Below, piece by piece: positions 9,623 through 18,017 of a DNA stretch of 64,000 nt. Source of the stretch: Reinekea forsetii (GTDB lineage Bacteria; Pseudomonadota; Gammaproteobacteria; Pseudomonadales; Natronospirillaceae); contig NZ_CP011797.1 in the NCBI RefSeq assembly GCF_002795845.1, positions 2,255,501 to 2,319,500 of the forward strand, written 5' to 3'. Below the pieces are notes generated by a model. The model ran no database searches. It saw only the letters and a list, made by a program, of their open reading frames with translations, and was not told where the DNA came from. The position numbers and the translations under genes were made by a program. Within the stretch, counting starts at the first letter, position 1. The number at the start of each line of letters is the position of its first letter.

Positions 9623-9637
9623 TCCGATTCGGATGCG

Positions 9638-9668
9638 TAAAAAACCCTGCTGATGCAGGGTTTTTTTT
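9638..9668. terminator. Bidirectional rho-independent terminator between acnB and cmoM
   Basis: AAAAACCCTGC, a TGAT loop, then GCAGGG followed by a run of T. The A-run on the left and T-run on the right let it stop transcription from both convergent genes, acnB (+) and cmoM (-). Confidence 0.92.
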
Positions 9669-9693
9669 GGGCCGAAAAAAGCACCTCAGGGGA

Positions 9694-10458
9694 TTAACTG
9701 GATCGGCGCGCGATAAACAACACATAACGGCCCAGATCGCAGTAAGGCCGCTGTTCGCACAGAGCCAATTCGGCGGCAAACTGGTCGGTTTCGTCGTACC
9801 ATTCGAGCACGGTTTTTTCGGCCAGATCGGAGAAGGTCCGCACACCGGCCTGGCACAGGATCTGGAATCCGCCCGCGCTCAAAAAATCGCCTACCTCGGT
9901 CGGATCAAGCGGGGAAATGGGCGTCAAACCACCCCGATCGCCACCCAAGTCGCCGCTCATGGCGCGCTTCAGCGTGCCGCGCATCAAATGGCGTAGCATC
10001 AACAGATGTTTGTTGTAGACCATCAGACCCAAATAACCGCCCGGCTTGACCGATTGCATCAGGGTGGCCAAGGCGTCATAGGGGTCCTCCAGCCATTCCA
10101 ATAACGCGTGGGCATTCACCAGGTCGTAAACCGGCGGATAGGCCGCCTCGGTGATGGAGCATTCGGCGACGCTAAGGCGACCTTGCGCAATGGACTCGGC
10201 AAAATCAGTGGCCACCGTCTGTACCATGGCCGAGGAAATATCAAAATAATCGACGCTCGAACCCCGCGTCAGAAACCAATGACTCATCTGACCCAGGCCG
10301 CCGCCGGCATCGAGCACGCGCATCGAGGCCATTTCCGCCTCGGGCAGATATTGCCGATACAGGGCGTCGATAAGGTGCATGCGTAAGCGCCCTTTGCGCG
10401 ACTGGTAAATCTGCTGTGCAAAACGATCGATCAGACCGTTAAAGTTAACATCACCCAT
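9694..10458 (-). CDS. cmoM: tRNA 5-carboxymethoxyuridine methyltransferase CmoM
   Basis: A 254-residue class I SAM methyltransferase. It aligns by eye along its whole length with E. coli CmoM (SmtA), which methylates the carboxyl group of cmo5U34 to give mcmo5U in tRNAs. Shared blocks: NFNGLIDRFAQQIY near the N-terminus, SAM loop RVLDAGGGLGQMSHW (around residues 47-61), HALLEWLEDPYDAL, VKPGGYLGLMVYNKHLL, SPLDPTEVGDFL, and the C-terminal EQRPYCDLGRYVLFIAR. It is transcribed alone and convergently to acnB; upstream is the long pyk intergenic region. Functionally it belongs with trhP/trhO farther along this window, which make the ho5U34 precursor. Confidence 0.93.
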   Translation of the reverse strand: MGDVNFNGLIDRFAQQIYQSRKGRLRMHLIDALYRQYLPEAEMASMRVLDAGGGLGQMSHWFLTRGSSVDYFDISSAMVQTVATDFAESIAQGRLSVAECSITEAAYPPVYDLVNAHALLEWLEDPYDALATLMQSVKPGGYLGLMVYNKHLLMLRHLMRGTLKRAMSGDLGGDRGGLTPISPLDPTEVGDFLSAGGFQILCQAGVRTFSDLAEKTVLEWYDETDQFAAELALCEQRPYCDLGRYVLFIARRSS

Positions 10459-10608
10459 TGTTGACCAAGCCCATTATTGACGTGGCCCATTATTAACGTA
10501 AAGCCGGCTCGAAAGTAGCCATTGGTTGCAAATAACCCTGATCGGAGCGTCTCGGGTCAGTCGAGCCCAGGGTGCCTTAGTTCTGTCGGCAAGACGCAGG
10601 GCTTTAAA

Positions 10609-10637
10609 TTGACACGCCATCATTTGTAATTTAATTA
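10609..10637 (+). promoter_or_regulatory. Candidate pyk promoter overlapping a HexR-like operator
   Basis: TTGACA at 10609-10614 is followed after 17 bases by TAATTA at 10632-10637, a plausible sigma70 promoter reading toward pyk. Overlapping the -10 is TGTAATTTAATTACC (10625-10639), one base from a perfect palindrome. It is very close to the HexR consensus TGTAATTAAATTACA known in gammaproteobacteria, where HexR controls central carbon genes including pyruvate kinase. The promoter lies ~290 bases before the start codon, so a downstream promoter is also possible. Confidence 0.55.
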
Positions 10638-10798
10638 CCAAATTAACCGAAAATTAGGCTTAACCCTGGCAACTGATGCCAAACGGGAGAAAATAGCCCT
10701 GATAGAAGATTTTAGCCGAATATAGGGGAAATAAGAGATTTTAAGGGACGTTAGCCTAAGAGTAGGGGTGGAGAAACGGCTTAAATCAGCACTTCAAC

Positions 10799-10854
10799 TG
10801 GTAATTTTACCAATATTTTTACCGATAAGGATGAAATATTTACCAATTATGGTA
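10799..10854 (+). promoter_or_regulatory. Pair of ACCA/TGGT palindromes in the pyk leader
   Basis: Two related inverted repeats lie 70-125 bases before pyk: TGGTAATTTTACCA (10799-10812, one mismatch) and TACCAATTATGGTA (10841-10854, perfect 5-base arms). Further half-sites (TTTTTACC, ATTTACC) lie between. The whole stretch is strongly AT-rich. This arrangement looks like a regulator-binding cluster near the proximal pyk promoter; the protein is unknown. Confidence 0.4.
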
Positions 10855-10925
10855 GTGTGCGCGTCAATTATGAACCAATGACCCCTACTCGGGTTTAACC
10901 AGCGCAGATACAGGGGCATCCCAAT

Positions 10926-12335
10926 ATGCGAAAGACTAAAATTGTTTGCACGATCGGACCGGCGTCAGAGTCAAAAGAAATGCTCACCAAACTGGTACAA
11001 GCCGGTATGAATGTGATGCGTTTGAACTTTTCACACGGCGACTATGCAGAGCACGGCGCTCGAATCTCAAACATCCGTGAAGTCGTTCAAGACACGGGCG
11101 TCAAGGTTGCAATTTTACTCGATACCAAGGGTCCCGAAATCCGCACCATGAACGTCAGCGGTGGCGACGTGTTACTGGAAGCCGGTCAAACCTTTACCTT
11201 GAGCACCGATCAGAGCATCAGCGGTGACAACAGCCGTGTCGCGGTGACTTACCCAGAACTGCCGAACGACCTGGCGATCGGCAACACGGTATTGTTAGAC
11301 GACGGCCTGATCCAGCTGACCGTTACCGAAATCACCGGTGGCGACGTGATTTGTCGAGTGGAAAACACCGGTGAACTGGGCAATAAAAAGGGTGTTAACC
11401 TACCCGGTGTCAGCGTCAAGCTGCCCGCCCTGTCCGAAAAGGACAAGTCTGATATCGTTTGGGGTTGTGGTCAGGACGTCGATTTCATTGCCGCCTCCTT
11501 TATCCGCAAGGCCTCTGACGTCGAAGAAATTCGTGCCCTACTGATCGCCAATGGCGGCGCTAATATCAAGATCATCTCCAAAATTGAAAATCAAGAAGGG
11601 GTCGATAATTTCGATGCCATCCTCGAAGCCTCCGATGGCATCATGGTCGCGCGTGGCGACCTGGGTGTTGAAATCGCCGTCGAAGAAGTGATTTTTGCCC
11701 AGAAGATGATGATCAAAGCCTGCATCTTGGCCCGTAAGCCGGTCATAACCGCGACTCAGATGCTCGACTCGATGATTAAAAACCCACGGCCAACACGCGC
11801 CGAAGCAGGCGATGTCGCCAACGCGATCCTCGACGGTACCGATGCGGTCATGTTGTCGGGCGAGTCGGCCAAGGGTAAATATCCTGTCGAAACCGTTGCG
11901 ATCATGGCGCAGATCTGTGAGCGCACCGATACGGCCATGAGGCAGATTGAGCGCCCATTGCCCGATGAGCAGGGGCTCTTGCGCGTCACCGAATCGATCT
12001 GTAAGGCCGCGGTACATACTGCACAGGACTTGGCTATCAAGCTGATAGTCGTTGGCACCGTGCAGGGTAGATCGGTCCAGGCCGTGCGCAAGTACTTCCC
12101 GAAAGCCCAGATCCTGGCCCTCACCCGCGATCCGAAGACAGCCCAACAACTCTGCCTCACCAAGGGCGTCACCACCTCGGTCGTCGAGCAGTTTGAAAAC
12201 AGTGATAATATCTACGCCAAAGCAAAAGAAAAGGCGCTCGAGAAGGGCTTAGCGGTCAGCGGAGACGCCATCTTAGTGGTCGCCGGTGCACTCTTTGACA
12301 GCACCAACACCCTGTCGGTTCAATACATCGACTAG
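10926..12335 (+). CDS. pyk: Pyruvate kinase, type I (PykF-like)
   Basis: A 469-residue pyruvate kinase that converts phosphoenolpyruvate and ADP to pyruvate and ATP. It is closer to E. coli PykF (470 aa) than to PykA: the N-terminus [16 protein letters not shown], the substrate-binding [29 protein letters not shown], the active-site block [26 protein letters not shown], and [27 protein letters not shown] are nearly identical to that group. The C-terminal effector domain is complete. It is a single-gene unit with a 467-base upstream region containing a HexR-like operator and other palindromes, and a downstream terminator at 12358-12386. Confidence 0.96.
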   Translation: MRKTKIVCTIGPASESKEMLTKLVQAGMNVMRLNFSHGDYAEHGARISNIREVVQDTGVKVAILLDTKGPEIRTMNVSGGDVLLEAGQTFTLSTDQSISGDNSRVAVTYPELPNDLAIGNTVLLDDGLIQLTVTEITGGDVICRVENTGELGNKKGVNLPGVSVKLPALSEKDKSDIVWGCGQDVDFIAASFIRKASDVEEIRALLIANGGANIKIISKIENQEGVDNFDAILEASDGIMVARGDLGVEIAVEEVIFAQKMMIKACILARKPVITATQMLDSMIKNPRPTRAEAGDVANAILDGTDAVMLSGESAKGKYPVETVAIMAQICERTDTAMRQIERPLPDEQGLLRVTESICKAAVHTAQDLAIKLIVVGTVQGRSVQAVRKYFPKAQILALTRDPKTAQQLCLTKGVTTSVVEQFENSDNIYAKAKEKALEKGLAVSGDAILVVAGALFDSTNTLSVQYID

Positions 12336-12357
12336 GCTTGCCTGGCGAGCTAATGAT

Positions 12358-12386
12358 AAAAAGGAGCCGCTTGGTTCCTTTTTTTT
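12358..12386 (+). terminator. Rho-independent terminator of pyk
   Basis: AAGGAGCC, a GCTT loop, GGTTCCTT (one G-T pair) and then eight further T or near-T bases. It begins 26 bases after the pyk stop, with an A-run on the upstream side. Confidence 0.9.
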
Positions 12387-12508
12387 GTGCCGCCTTTTGG
12401 CGCGCGTAGATGTGCCCGTCATCGGTGCAATAGGCGCCGAAAGAGCTAAACTCAAACCACTTTCGGCCGATACCCTCTTTGTATCCACACTGAACAGAGA
12501 CACAACTG

Positions 12509-12730
12509 ATGGCCGCCATCATTCTTGGTAAAAACCTATTAAGTGAAGAGGACCTAATTGAATTTGCGTTTAGCGATTCCAATATTAGCCAACTTAACTT
12601 GGTGCAACTGAAACATCAGGCCAATGATGCCAGCATCCACTCCTCGCTCTTGTTGATTCGGATGATGAAAGCAGAGCGCATCTACATTACCTCATCGATT
12701 AAGATGAACCAGTCTGGCACCCGTTTTTAG
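12509..12730 (+). CDS. Hypothetical small protein, 73 aa
   Basis: A small frame between the pyk terminator and gcvT, starting MAAIILGKNLLSEEDLIEF and ending IKMNQSGTRF. It is predicted mainly helical, with no signal peptide or membrane segment and no motif I recognise. Reasons to keep it: it fills the only sizeable gap, has a natural amino-acid composition and starts with an ATG. Against it: there is only a weak AGAG upstream. It could equally be a chance frame. Confidence 0.4.
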   Translation: MAAIILGKNLLSEEDLIEFAFSDSNISQLNLVQLKHQANDASIHSSLLLIRMMKAERIYITSSIKMNQSGTRF

Positions 12731-12801
12731 TCTACCCTGCCGGCTCGATCCCGCCTGTAACACTAACGCTACAGGTGCGCCCCAGCACTGTTATATAAGA
12801 G

Positions 12802-12816
12802 TCTAATGTCATTAGA
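12802..12816. promoter_or_regulatory. Perfect palindrome upstream of gcvT
   Basis: TCTAATG-T-CATTAGA, 7-base perfect arms, 57 bases before the gcvT start and directly downstream of a TATATAA that could be a -10 element. The position suggests an operator or a short 5'-leader hairpin. I do not recognise the regulator. Confidence 0.45.
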
Positions 12817-12872
12817 GACAAAAATGCGCTAGCCTAGGGCGGATTTTTTAACTCGAATGAAGTAGGATCATT

Positions 12873-13964
12873 ATGGCGAAGCAAACTCCTCTTTTTGACG
12901 CGCATATTGACGCGGGCGCAAAGATGGTCGACTTTGGTGGCTGGGATATGCCGATCAATTACGGCTCCCAATTGGCCGAACACCAACAGGTCCGTGAAGA
13001 CGCCGGAATGTTCGATGTTTCCCATATGACCATCGTTGATATTCAGGGCGCCGAGGCGACCGAGTATTTGCGCTATCTATTGGCAAACGACGTCGCCAAA
13101 CTGGCCACGCCCGGTAAAGCCCTCTACTCTGCCATGCTAAACGAGCAGGCGGGTGTGCTCGACGATCTGATCGTTTATAAGATGGTCGACGGCTATCGCA
13201 CCGTGGTCAATTGCGCCACCCGGGAAAAAGACCTGGCCTGGATGCAACAACAATGTGCAGGTTTTGCCGTCGAGATCATTGAGCGCGACGATCTGTCCAT
13301 GCTAGCCGTCCAAGGTCCCCAAGCCATAGAAAAGGCCACCGTGGCCTTGGGTAAGATACACGGCCCGGTCGCCAACCAATTAAACCCCTTTCAAGGTTTG
13401 GCCAGTGAAGACTGGTTTATCGCTCGCACCGGCTACACCGGCGAAGATGGCCTCGAAATTATCTTGCCGGCCACCGCCGTGGTGGCCTTTTGGGCGCGCC
13501 TGCTAGATGCCGAGATCAAACCCTGCGGTTTGGGCGCACGCGATACCTTACGTCTAGAGGCCGGGATGAATCTCTACGGCAACGATATGACTGAACTGAC
13601 CCACCCGCTGGAGTCGGCCATGGCTTGGACCATCGCCTGGACCCCGGAAGATCGAGAGTTCATCGGTCGGGCCGCCTTGACTGAGATCAAGGCAAAACAG
13701 GCCTATGGCAAGTTGGTCGGCCTGGTGCTGGAACAGCGGGGCGTGATGCGCACGCACCAAAAGGTCCATCTAAGCGAAGACGGACCGGCCATCGGCGAGC
13801 TGACCAGTGGGACCTTTTCGCCCACGCTGCAGCAGTCTATTGCCATGGCACGGGTCACCGGGACGATAAAGGATTCCTGTTTTATCGAAATACGCGGTAA
13901 AATGCTGCCCGTCAAAATAGTTAAGTTACCATTCGTTCGAAATGGTAAGAAACAGTTCGATTAA
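12873..13964 (+). CDS. gcvT: Glycine cleavage system T protein (aminomethyltransferase)
   Basis: A 363-residue aminomethyltransferase that transfers the methylene carbon from the aminomethyl-lipoyl H protein to tetrahydrofolate, releasing ammonia. The N-terminal TPLFDAHIDAGAKMVDFGGWDMPINYG, the folate-pocket blocks VSHMTIVDI and GYTGEDGLEI, and RDTLRLEAGMNLYGNDM are typical. Length matches E. coli GcvT (364). An AGGA lies a few bases before the ATG. It is followed 30 bases later by gcvH, then by a terminator and gcvP, so the T and H genes form one unit. Confidence 0.97.
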   Translation: MAKQTPLFDAHIDAGAKMVDFGGWDMPINYGSQLAEHQQVREDAGMFDVSHMTIVDIQGAEATEYLRYLLANDVAKLATPGKALYSAMLNEQAGVLDDLIVYKMVDGYRTVVNCATREKDLAWMQQQCAGFAVEIIERDDLSMLAVQGPQAIEKATVALGKIHGPVANQLNPFQGLASEDWFIARTGYTGEDGLEIILPATAVVAFWARLLDAEIKPCGLGARDTLRLEAGMNLYGNDMTELTHPLESAMAWTIAWTPEDREFIGRAALTEIKAKQAYGKLVGLVLEQRGVMRTHQKVHLSEDGPAIGELTSGTFSPTLQQSIAMARVTGTIKDSCFIEIRGKMLPVKIVKLPFVRNGKKQFD

Positions 13965-13994
13965 TACCCAATATGTCAGTTGAAGGAACTTAAG

Positions 13995-14384
13995 ATGAGC
14001 AATATTCCGGCCGATTTAAAATATGCTAACTCCCATGAATGGGTACGCTTAGACAGTAACAACATAGTGACCATCGGCATTAGCGACTATGCCCAGGAAA
14101 AATTAGGTGATGTCGTCTTTGTTGAGCTGCCAGATGATGGCGCTGAAATATTGGCCGGTGACTCGGTCGCGGTGGTCGAATCGGTTAAGGCCGCGTCGGA
14201 TATCTATACACCCGTTACCGGCACCGTCGTTGAGGTCAACAGTGCACTTGAAGATGCACCGGAACAGATCAACACCGACAGCTATGAAGACGGTTGGTTG
14301 TTCAAGGTCAAGATATCCGACCCAGAGGAACTACTCGATCTGATGGATGCTGATTCTTACGCCGATCAATGCGCTGAAGAATAG
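13995..14384 (+). CDS. gcvH: Glycine cleavage system H protein (lipoyl carrier)
   Basis: A 129-residue lipoyl-carrier protein that shuttles the aminomethyl group between P, T and L proteins. The lipoylated lysine is K65 in the motif [10 protein letters not shown]. The N-terminal [12 protein letters not shown] is canonical and the length equals E. coli GcvH. I choose the ATG at 13995 because AAGGAA sits 7-12 bases before it; an in-frame TTG at 13980 would add five non-conserved residues. Closed by a terminator at 14402-14435. Confidence 0.96.
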   Translation: MSNIPADLKYANSHEWVRLDSNNIVTIGISDYAQEKLGDVVFVELPDDGAEILAGDSVAVVESVKAASDIYTPVTGTVVEVNSALEDAPEQINTDSYEDGWLFKVKISDPEELLDLMDADSYADQCAEE

Positions 14385-14401
14385 TCTCAGCGACCATCAA
14401 G

Positions 14402-14435
14402 GCCAACCGCCGCAGCATTAGCCGGTTGGCTTTTT
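14402..14435 (+). terminator. Terminator after gcvH
   Basis: GCCAACCG (14402-14409) pairs with CGGTTGGC (14423-14430) across a 13-base loop, followed by TTTTT. It separates gcvTH from gcvP, so gcvP needs its own promoter or read-through. Confidence 0.8.
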
Positions 14436-14581
14436 ATACCACGTTGGTGTTTTCTGTGCGGCTTTTGCTTACCGGCCCCTAGAGCCCGTGGCGCAACAGA
14501 GCTCATCCAATTGCGGCACTGGCCTCGTATTATTAGCCAATCCTAATCACGGCCCGCCGACCCTAACCTATAGAGACTGAC

Positions 14582-17464
14582 ATGACTTCACTGAACGACC
14601 TTGAATTTCGTGACGCGTTTATCAAACGACACATTGGCCCAGACGCCAAACAACAGGCCGCTATGTTAGCCGCGGTTAATGCCAGCAGTCTCGATGACCT
14701 CACCCAGAAGATCGTGCCCGAATCCATTCTCTTGGCACATCCGCTCACTCTGGAAAACGCCACGCCCGAACCGGAAGCCCTTGCCTACTTGCGCGCCATC
14801 GCCGAGCAGAACAAGGCGTTCAAAAGCTACATCGGTATGGGCTATCACGATACCTTTGTGCCGTCAGTGATTTTACGCAATGTCTTTGAAAACCCGGGTT
14901 GGTACACCGCCTATACGCCTTATCAGCCTGAGATTGCTCAGGGCCGGCTTGAGGCCTTGATCAACTACCAGCAAATGATTATCGATTTGACCGGCATGGA
15001 TTTGGCCAACGCGTCCCTGCTCGATGAGGCGACGGCTGCGGCCGAAGCCATGGCCATGGCCAAACGTTCGGTACGCAAAAACAAATCAACGGGCTTTTTT
15101 GTCGACCATAATGTCCATCCGCAAACACTCGATGTCTTGCGCACCCGAGCCGAATATTATGGCTTTGAAATCATCAGCGGCGACCTCACCACCTTGCATG
15201 AGCACGACGTCTTTGGCGCGTTGATTCAGTACCCGGGTACCGACGGTCGGATCGATGATCCGGAACCCTATATCCAACATTTGCACAGCCAAGATGCCTT
15301 GGCCATCGTCGCCAGTGACCTGATGGCGTTATGCGTGTTGAAGTCACCCGGTGAGATGGGCGCCGATGTTGTCTTGGGCAACAGCCAACGCTTTGGCGTC
15401 CCGATGGGCTTTGGCGGCCCTCATGCCGCCTTCTTTGCGACCCGCGAATGCTACAAACGCGCTATCCCCGGGCGCATCATCGGGGTGTCCAAAGACAGCG
15501 CCGGCAACCAGGCTTACCGCATGGCACTGCAGACGCGCGAACAGCATATCCGCCGGGAAAAGGCGACCTCAAACATCTGCACCGCGCAGGTTCTGTTGGC
15601 CAATATGGCCGGTTTTTACGCCGTCTATCACGGTCCCGACGGGCTTAAGCGCATCGCCCAACGCATTCATCGGCTCACCGGCATACTGGCCGAGGGTCTT
15701 GAGGCCAAGGGCATTCGCGTGGTCAACTCGCATTTCTTTGACACCCTGACCATCGATCCGTTGCACAACGTTGACCTGATCTTGGAGCGGGCCGGCGCAC
15801 ACAGCGTCAACTTCAGGCGTTACCAGAATGATAATTTGGGCATCTCAATCAATGAGACCACGACCCGCGAAGACATTGAAGAACTGTTCGATGTGCTCTT
15901 GGGTGAGCACGACCTCAATGCCTCGGTTATGGACGCCGATTTAACGCACCAGAACACTACCTTTATTCCCGAAAACCTCGAGCGTACCCAGCCTTATCTG
16001 ACCCATCCGGTGTTTAACAGCTACCACAGCGAAACGGACATGTTGCGCTACCTGAAAAAGCTGGAGAACCGCGATTTAGCACTGGATCACAGCATGATTG
16101 CCTTGGGTTCGTGCACCATGAAGCTCAACGCTGCCACCCAGATGATCCCAGTGTCTTGGGAGAAATTCGGGCGCATGCACCCCTTTGCGCCCGATAACCA
16201 AACCAAAGGCTATCGGACCTTGGTGGATGAACTGCAAACCATGCTCAAGGCCATCACCGGCTTTGCCGCCGTCAGCCTGCAGCCCAACTCTGGCGCTCAG
16301 GGTGAGTACGCCGGTTTGCTGGCCATACGCAAGTACCAGGAAGCCATGGGCGAAGGCGATCGCGATATTTGCCTGATCCCCCAATCGGCCCACGGTACCA
16401 ACCCGGCCTCGGCGCAGATGATGGGCTTACAGGTGCTGGTGGTTAAGACCGACGTTTACGGTAATGTCGATCAGCAGGACCTGCAAGCCAAGGTCGACCA
16501 GGCCGGCGATCGACTGAGCTGTCTGATGATTACCTACCCGTCCACACACGGCGTGTTCGAACAGGGCATTAAGGAAATCTGTGAGCTGATCCACCAACGC
16601 GGTGGCCAGGTCTATATGGACGGTGCCAATCTAAACGCCCAGGTCGGCGTGACCCGGCCGGCTGATATCGGCGCCGACGTGTCCCATATGAACCTGCACA
16701 AGACCTTTGCCATCCCACATGGCGGCGGCGGTCCCGGCATGGGCCCGATCGGCGTTGGCGCACACCTAGCACCTTTTTTGCCCAATCACACGGTCGCCCC
16801 GATCCCGGGTGGCAACCCGCTGATGGGTGCCGTCTCGGCGACGCCCTATGGCAGCGCCTCGATCTTAACCATATCGTGGATGTATATTCGTCTGCTCGGT
16901 GCCAACGGCTTGCGCGAATCGACTCAGGTGGCCTTGCTCAACGCCAACTACCTGGTCACCCGCCTGAAGGATTACTACCCGATCCTGTACTCAGCCGAAA
17001 ACGGCCTGGTGGCGCACGAATGCATTCTCGATTTGCGGCCGATGAAAGCGGAATCCGGCATTAGCGAAGTGGATATGGCCAAACGCCTGATGGACTATGG
17101 CTTCCATGCCCCAACCATGTCCTTTCCGGTACCCGGCACCTTTATGGTGGAACCGACTGAATCGGAGTCGAAGGTTGAATTGGATCGCTTCGCCGACGCC
17201 ATGATCGCCATCTATCATGAGGTTCAGCAGGTCATCACCGGTCACTTCCCGGCCGACAACAATCCGCTGGTCAACGCACCCCACACCCAAAAAGACCTTA
17301 TTGGCGATTGGCAGCGGCCTTACTCGCGCGAGCAGGCCGCCTTCCCCCTGGCGTGGATTGCAGACAACAAGTTCTGGCCCTCGGTGAATCGTATCGACGA
17401 CGTTTGGGGCGATCGTAACCTGTTTTGTGCCTGCCCACCCACTGATAGCTACTCGGAGACCTGA
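14582..17464 (+). CDS. gcvP: Glycine dehydrogenase (decarboxylating), P protein
   Basis: A 960-residue PLP enzyme that decarboxylates glycine and loads the aminomethyl group on GcvH. It is the single-chain form (both the N-terminal half, with [17 protein letters not shown], and the catalytic C-terminal half). The PLP lysine is K707 in [18 protein letters not shown], close to E. coli K706. Other blocks: [39 protein letters not shown]. Length matches the family (E. coli 957). A GcvR-like gene starts one base after its stop, so the two are co-transcribed. Confidence 0.97.
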   Translation: MTSLNDLEFRDAFIKRHIGPDAKQQAAMLAAVNASSLDDLTQKIVPESILLAHPLTLENATPEPEALAYLRAIAEQNKAFKSYIGMGYHDTFVPSVILRNVFENPGWYTAYTPYQPEIAQGRLEALINYQQMIIDLTGMDLANASLLDEATAAAEAMAMAKRSVRKNKSTGFFVDHNVHPQTLDVLRTRAEYYGFEIISGDLTTLHEHDVFGALIQYPGTDGRIDDPEPYIQHLHSQDALAIVASDLMALCVLKSPGEMGADVVLGNSQRFGVPMGFGGPHAAFFATRECYKRAIPGRIIGVSKDSAGNQAYRMALQTREQHIRREKATSNICTAQVLLANMAGFYAVYHGPDGLKRIAQRIHRLTGILAEGLEAKGIRVVNSHFFDTLTIDPLHNVDLILERAGAHSVNFRRYQNDNLGISINETTTREDIEELFDVLLGEHDLNASVMDADLTHQNTTFIPENLERTQPYLTHPVFNSYHSETDMLRYLKKLENRDLALDHSMIALGSCTMKLNAATQMIPVSWEKFGRMHPFAPDNQTKGYRTLVDELQTMLKAITGFAAVSLQPNSGAQGEYAGLLAIRKYQEAMGEGDRDICLIPQSAHGTNPASAQMMGLQVLVVKTDVYGNVDQQDLQAKVDQAGDRLSCLMITYPSTHGVFEQGIKEICELIHQRGGQVYMDGANLNAQVGVTRPADIGADVSHMNLHKTFAIPHGGGGPGMGPIGVGAHLAPFLPNHTVAPIPGGNPLMGAVSATPYGSASILTISWMYIRLLGANGLRESTQVALLNANYLVTRLKDYYPILYSAENGLVAHECILDLRPMKAESGISEVDMAKRLMDYGFHAPTMSFPVPGTFMVEPTESESKVELDRFADAMIAIYHEVQQVITGHFPADNNPLVNAPHTQKDLIGDWQRPYSREQAAFPLAWIADNKFWPSVNRIDDVWGDRNLFCACPPTDSYSET

Positions 17465-17465
17465 T

Positions 17466-17960
17466 ATGGAACTCATTCTCACCGTAATGGCCGACGATCG
17501 GCCCGGTATTGCCGAACGTTTGGCGCGAGCAGTGGAACAGCACCAGGGCAATTGGCTGGAAAGCCGCATGGCCACGATGGCGGGTAAGTTTGCCGGCATC
17601 GTGCGCATTGAATTGCCCGACAGCCAGTTCGACGCGGCGCACCAGGCCTTAACTGGCTTGGCCGCAGAAGGCCTGATGGTGCAGCTTGAACGCGGTCACC
17701 AGGTCACCTCCGAGGCGACCGAACATCGCCTCGAGGTGGTCGGTAATGATCGACCCGGTATCGTACGGGAAGTCACCAATGTTTTGGCCAATCTGGGGGT
17801 CAATGTGATCGATCTGCAGACCGAAATCGAACCGGCCTCGATGAGCGGTGGGTCTTTGTTTCGGGCCAAGATTGAGTTTAGTTTGACCGCATCGCAGAAT
17901 ATGACCGGGGTGATCAGCGCGTTGGAAGCCCTTTCGCCAGATCTGATGGTCGATCTCTAA
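17466..17960 (+). CDS. Double-ACT-domain protein, GcvR-like glycine cleavage regulator
   Basis: A 164-residue protein made of two ACT domains (about residues 1-75 and 85-160), each opening with a ligand-contact motif: VMADDRPGIAERL and VVGNDRPGIVREV. This architecture is that of GcvR, which in E. coli binds glycine and the activator GcvA to repress gcv genes. Its position one base after gcvP supports a glycine-linked regulatory role. No DNA-binding domain is present. The start at 17466 has GGAG 7 bases upstream; a longer frame from 17427 would lie inside gcvP. The name is withheld because double-ACT proteins are not always true GcvR. Confidence 0.8.
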   Translation: MELILTVMADDRPGIAERLARAVEQHQGNWLESRMATMAGKFAGIVRIELPDSQFDAAHQALTGLAAEGLMVQLERGHQVTSEATEHRLEVVGNDRPGIVREVTNVLANLGVNVIDLQTEIEPASMSGGSLFRAKIEFSLTASQNMTGVISALEALSPDLMVDL

Positions 17961-17983
17961 CCGAGCCAGAGCCCCAACCGGCT

Positions 17984-18012
17984 TGTGCCGAGGCCCTAAC
18001 GGCCTCGGCACA
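17984..18012. terminator. Strong hairpin between convergent gcvR-like and ABC transporter genes
   Basis: A perfect 12-base stem (TGTGCCGAGGCC against GGCCTCGGCACA) with a CTAAC loop. There is no T-run on either side, so it is not a classical terminator. Its position between two convergent gene ends suggests transcript-end formation or protection for both. Confidence 0.6.
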
Positions 18013-18017
18013 CCACC

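Noticed and set aside
12731-12872. Glycine riboswitch before gcvT
   Set aside because: The leader is too short for the tandem aptamer and lacks its conserved purine-rich core.
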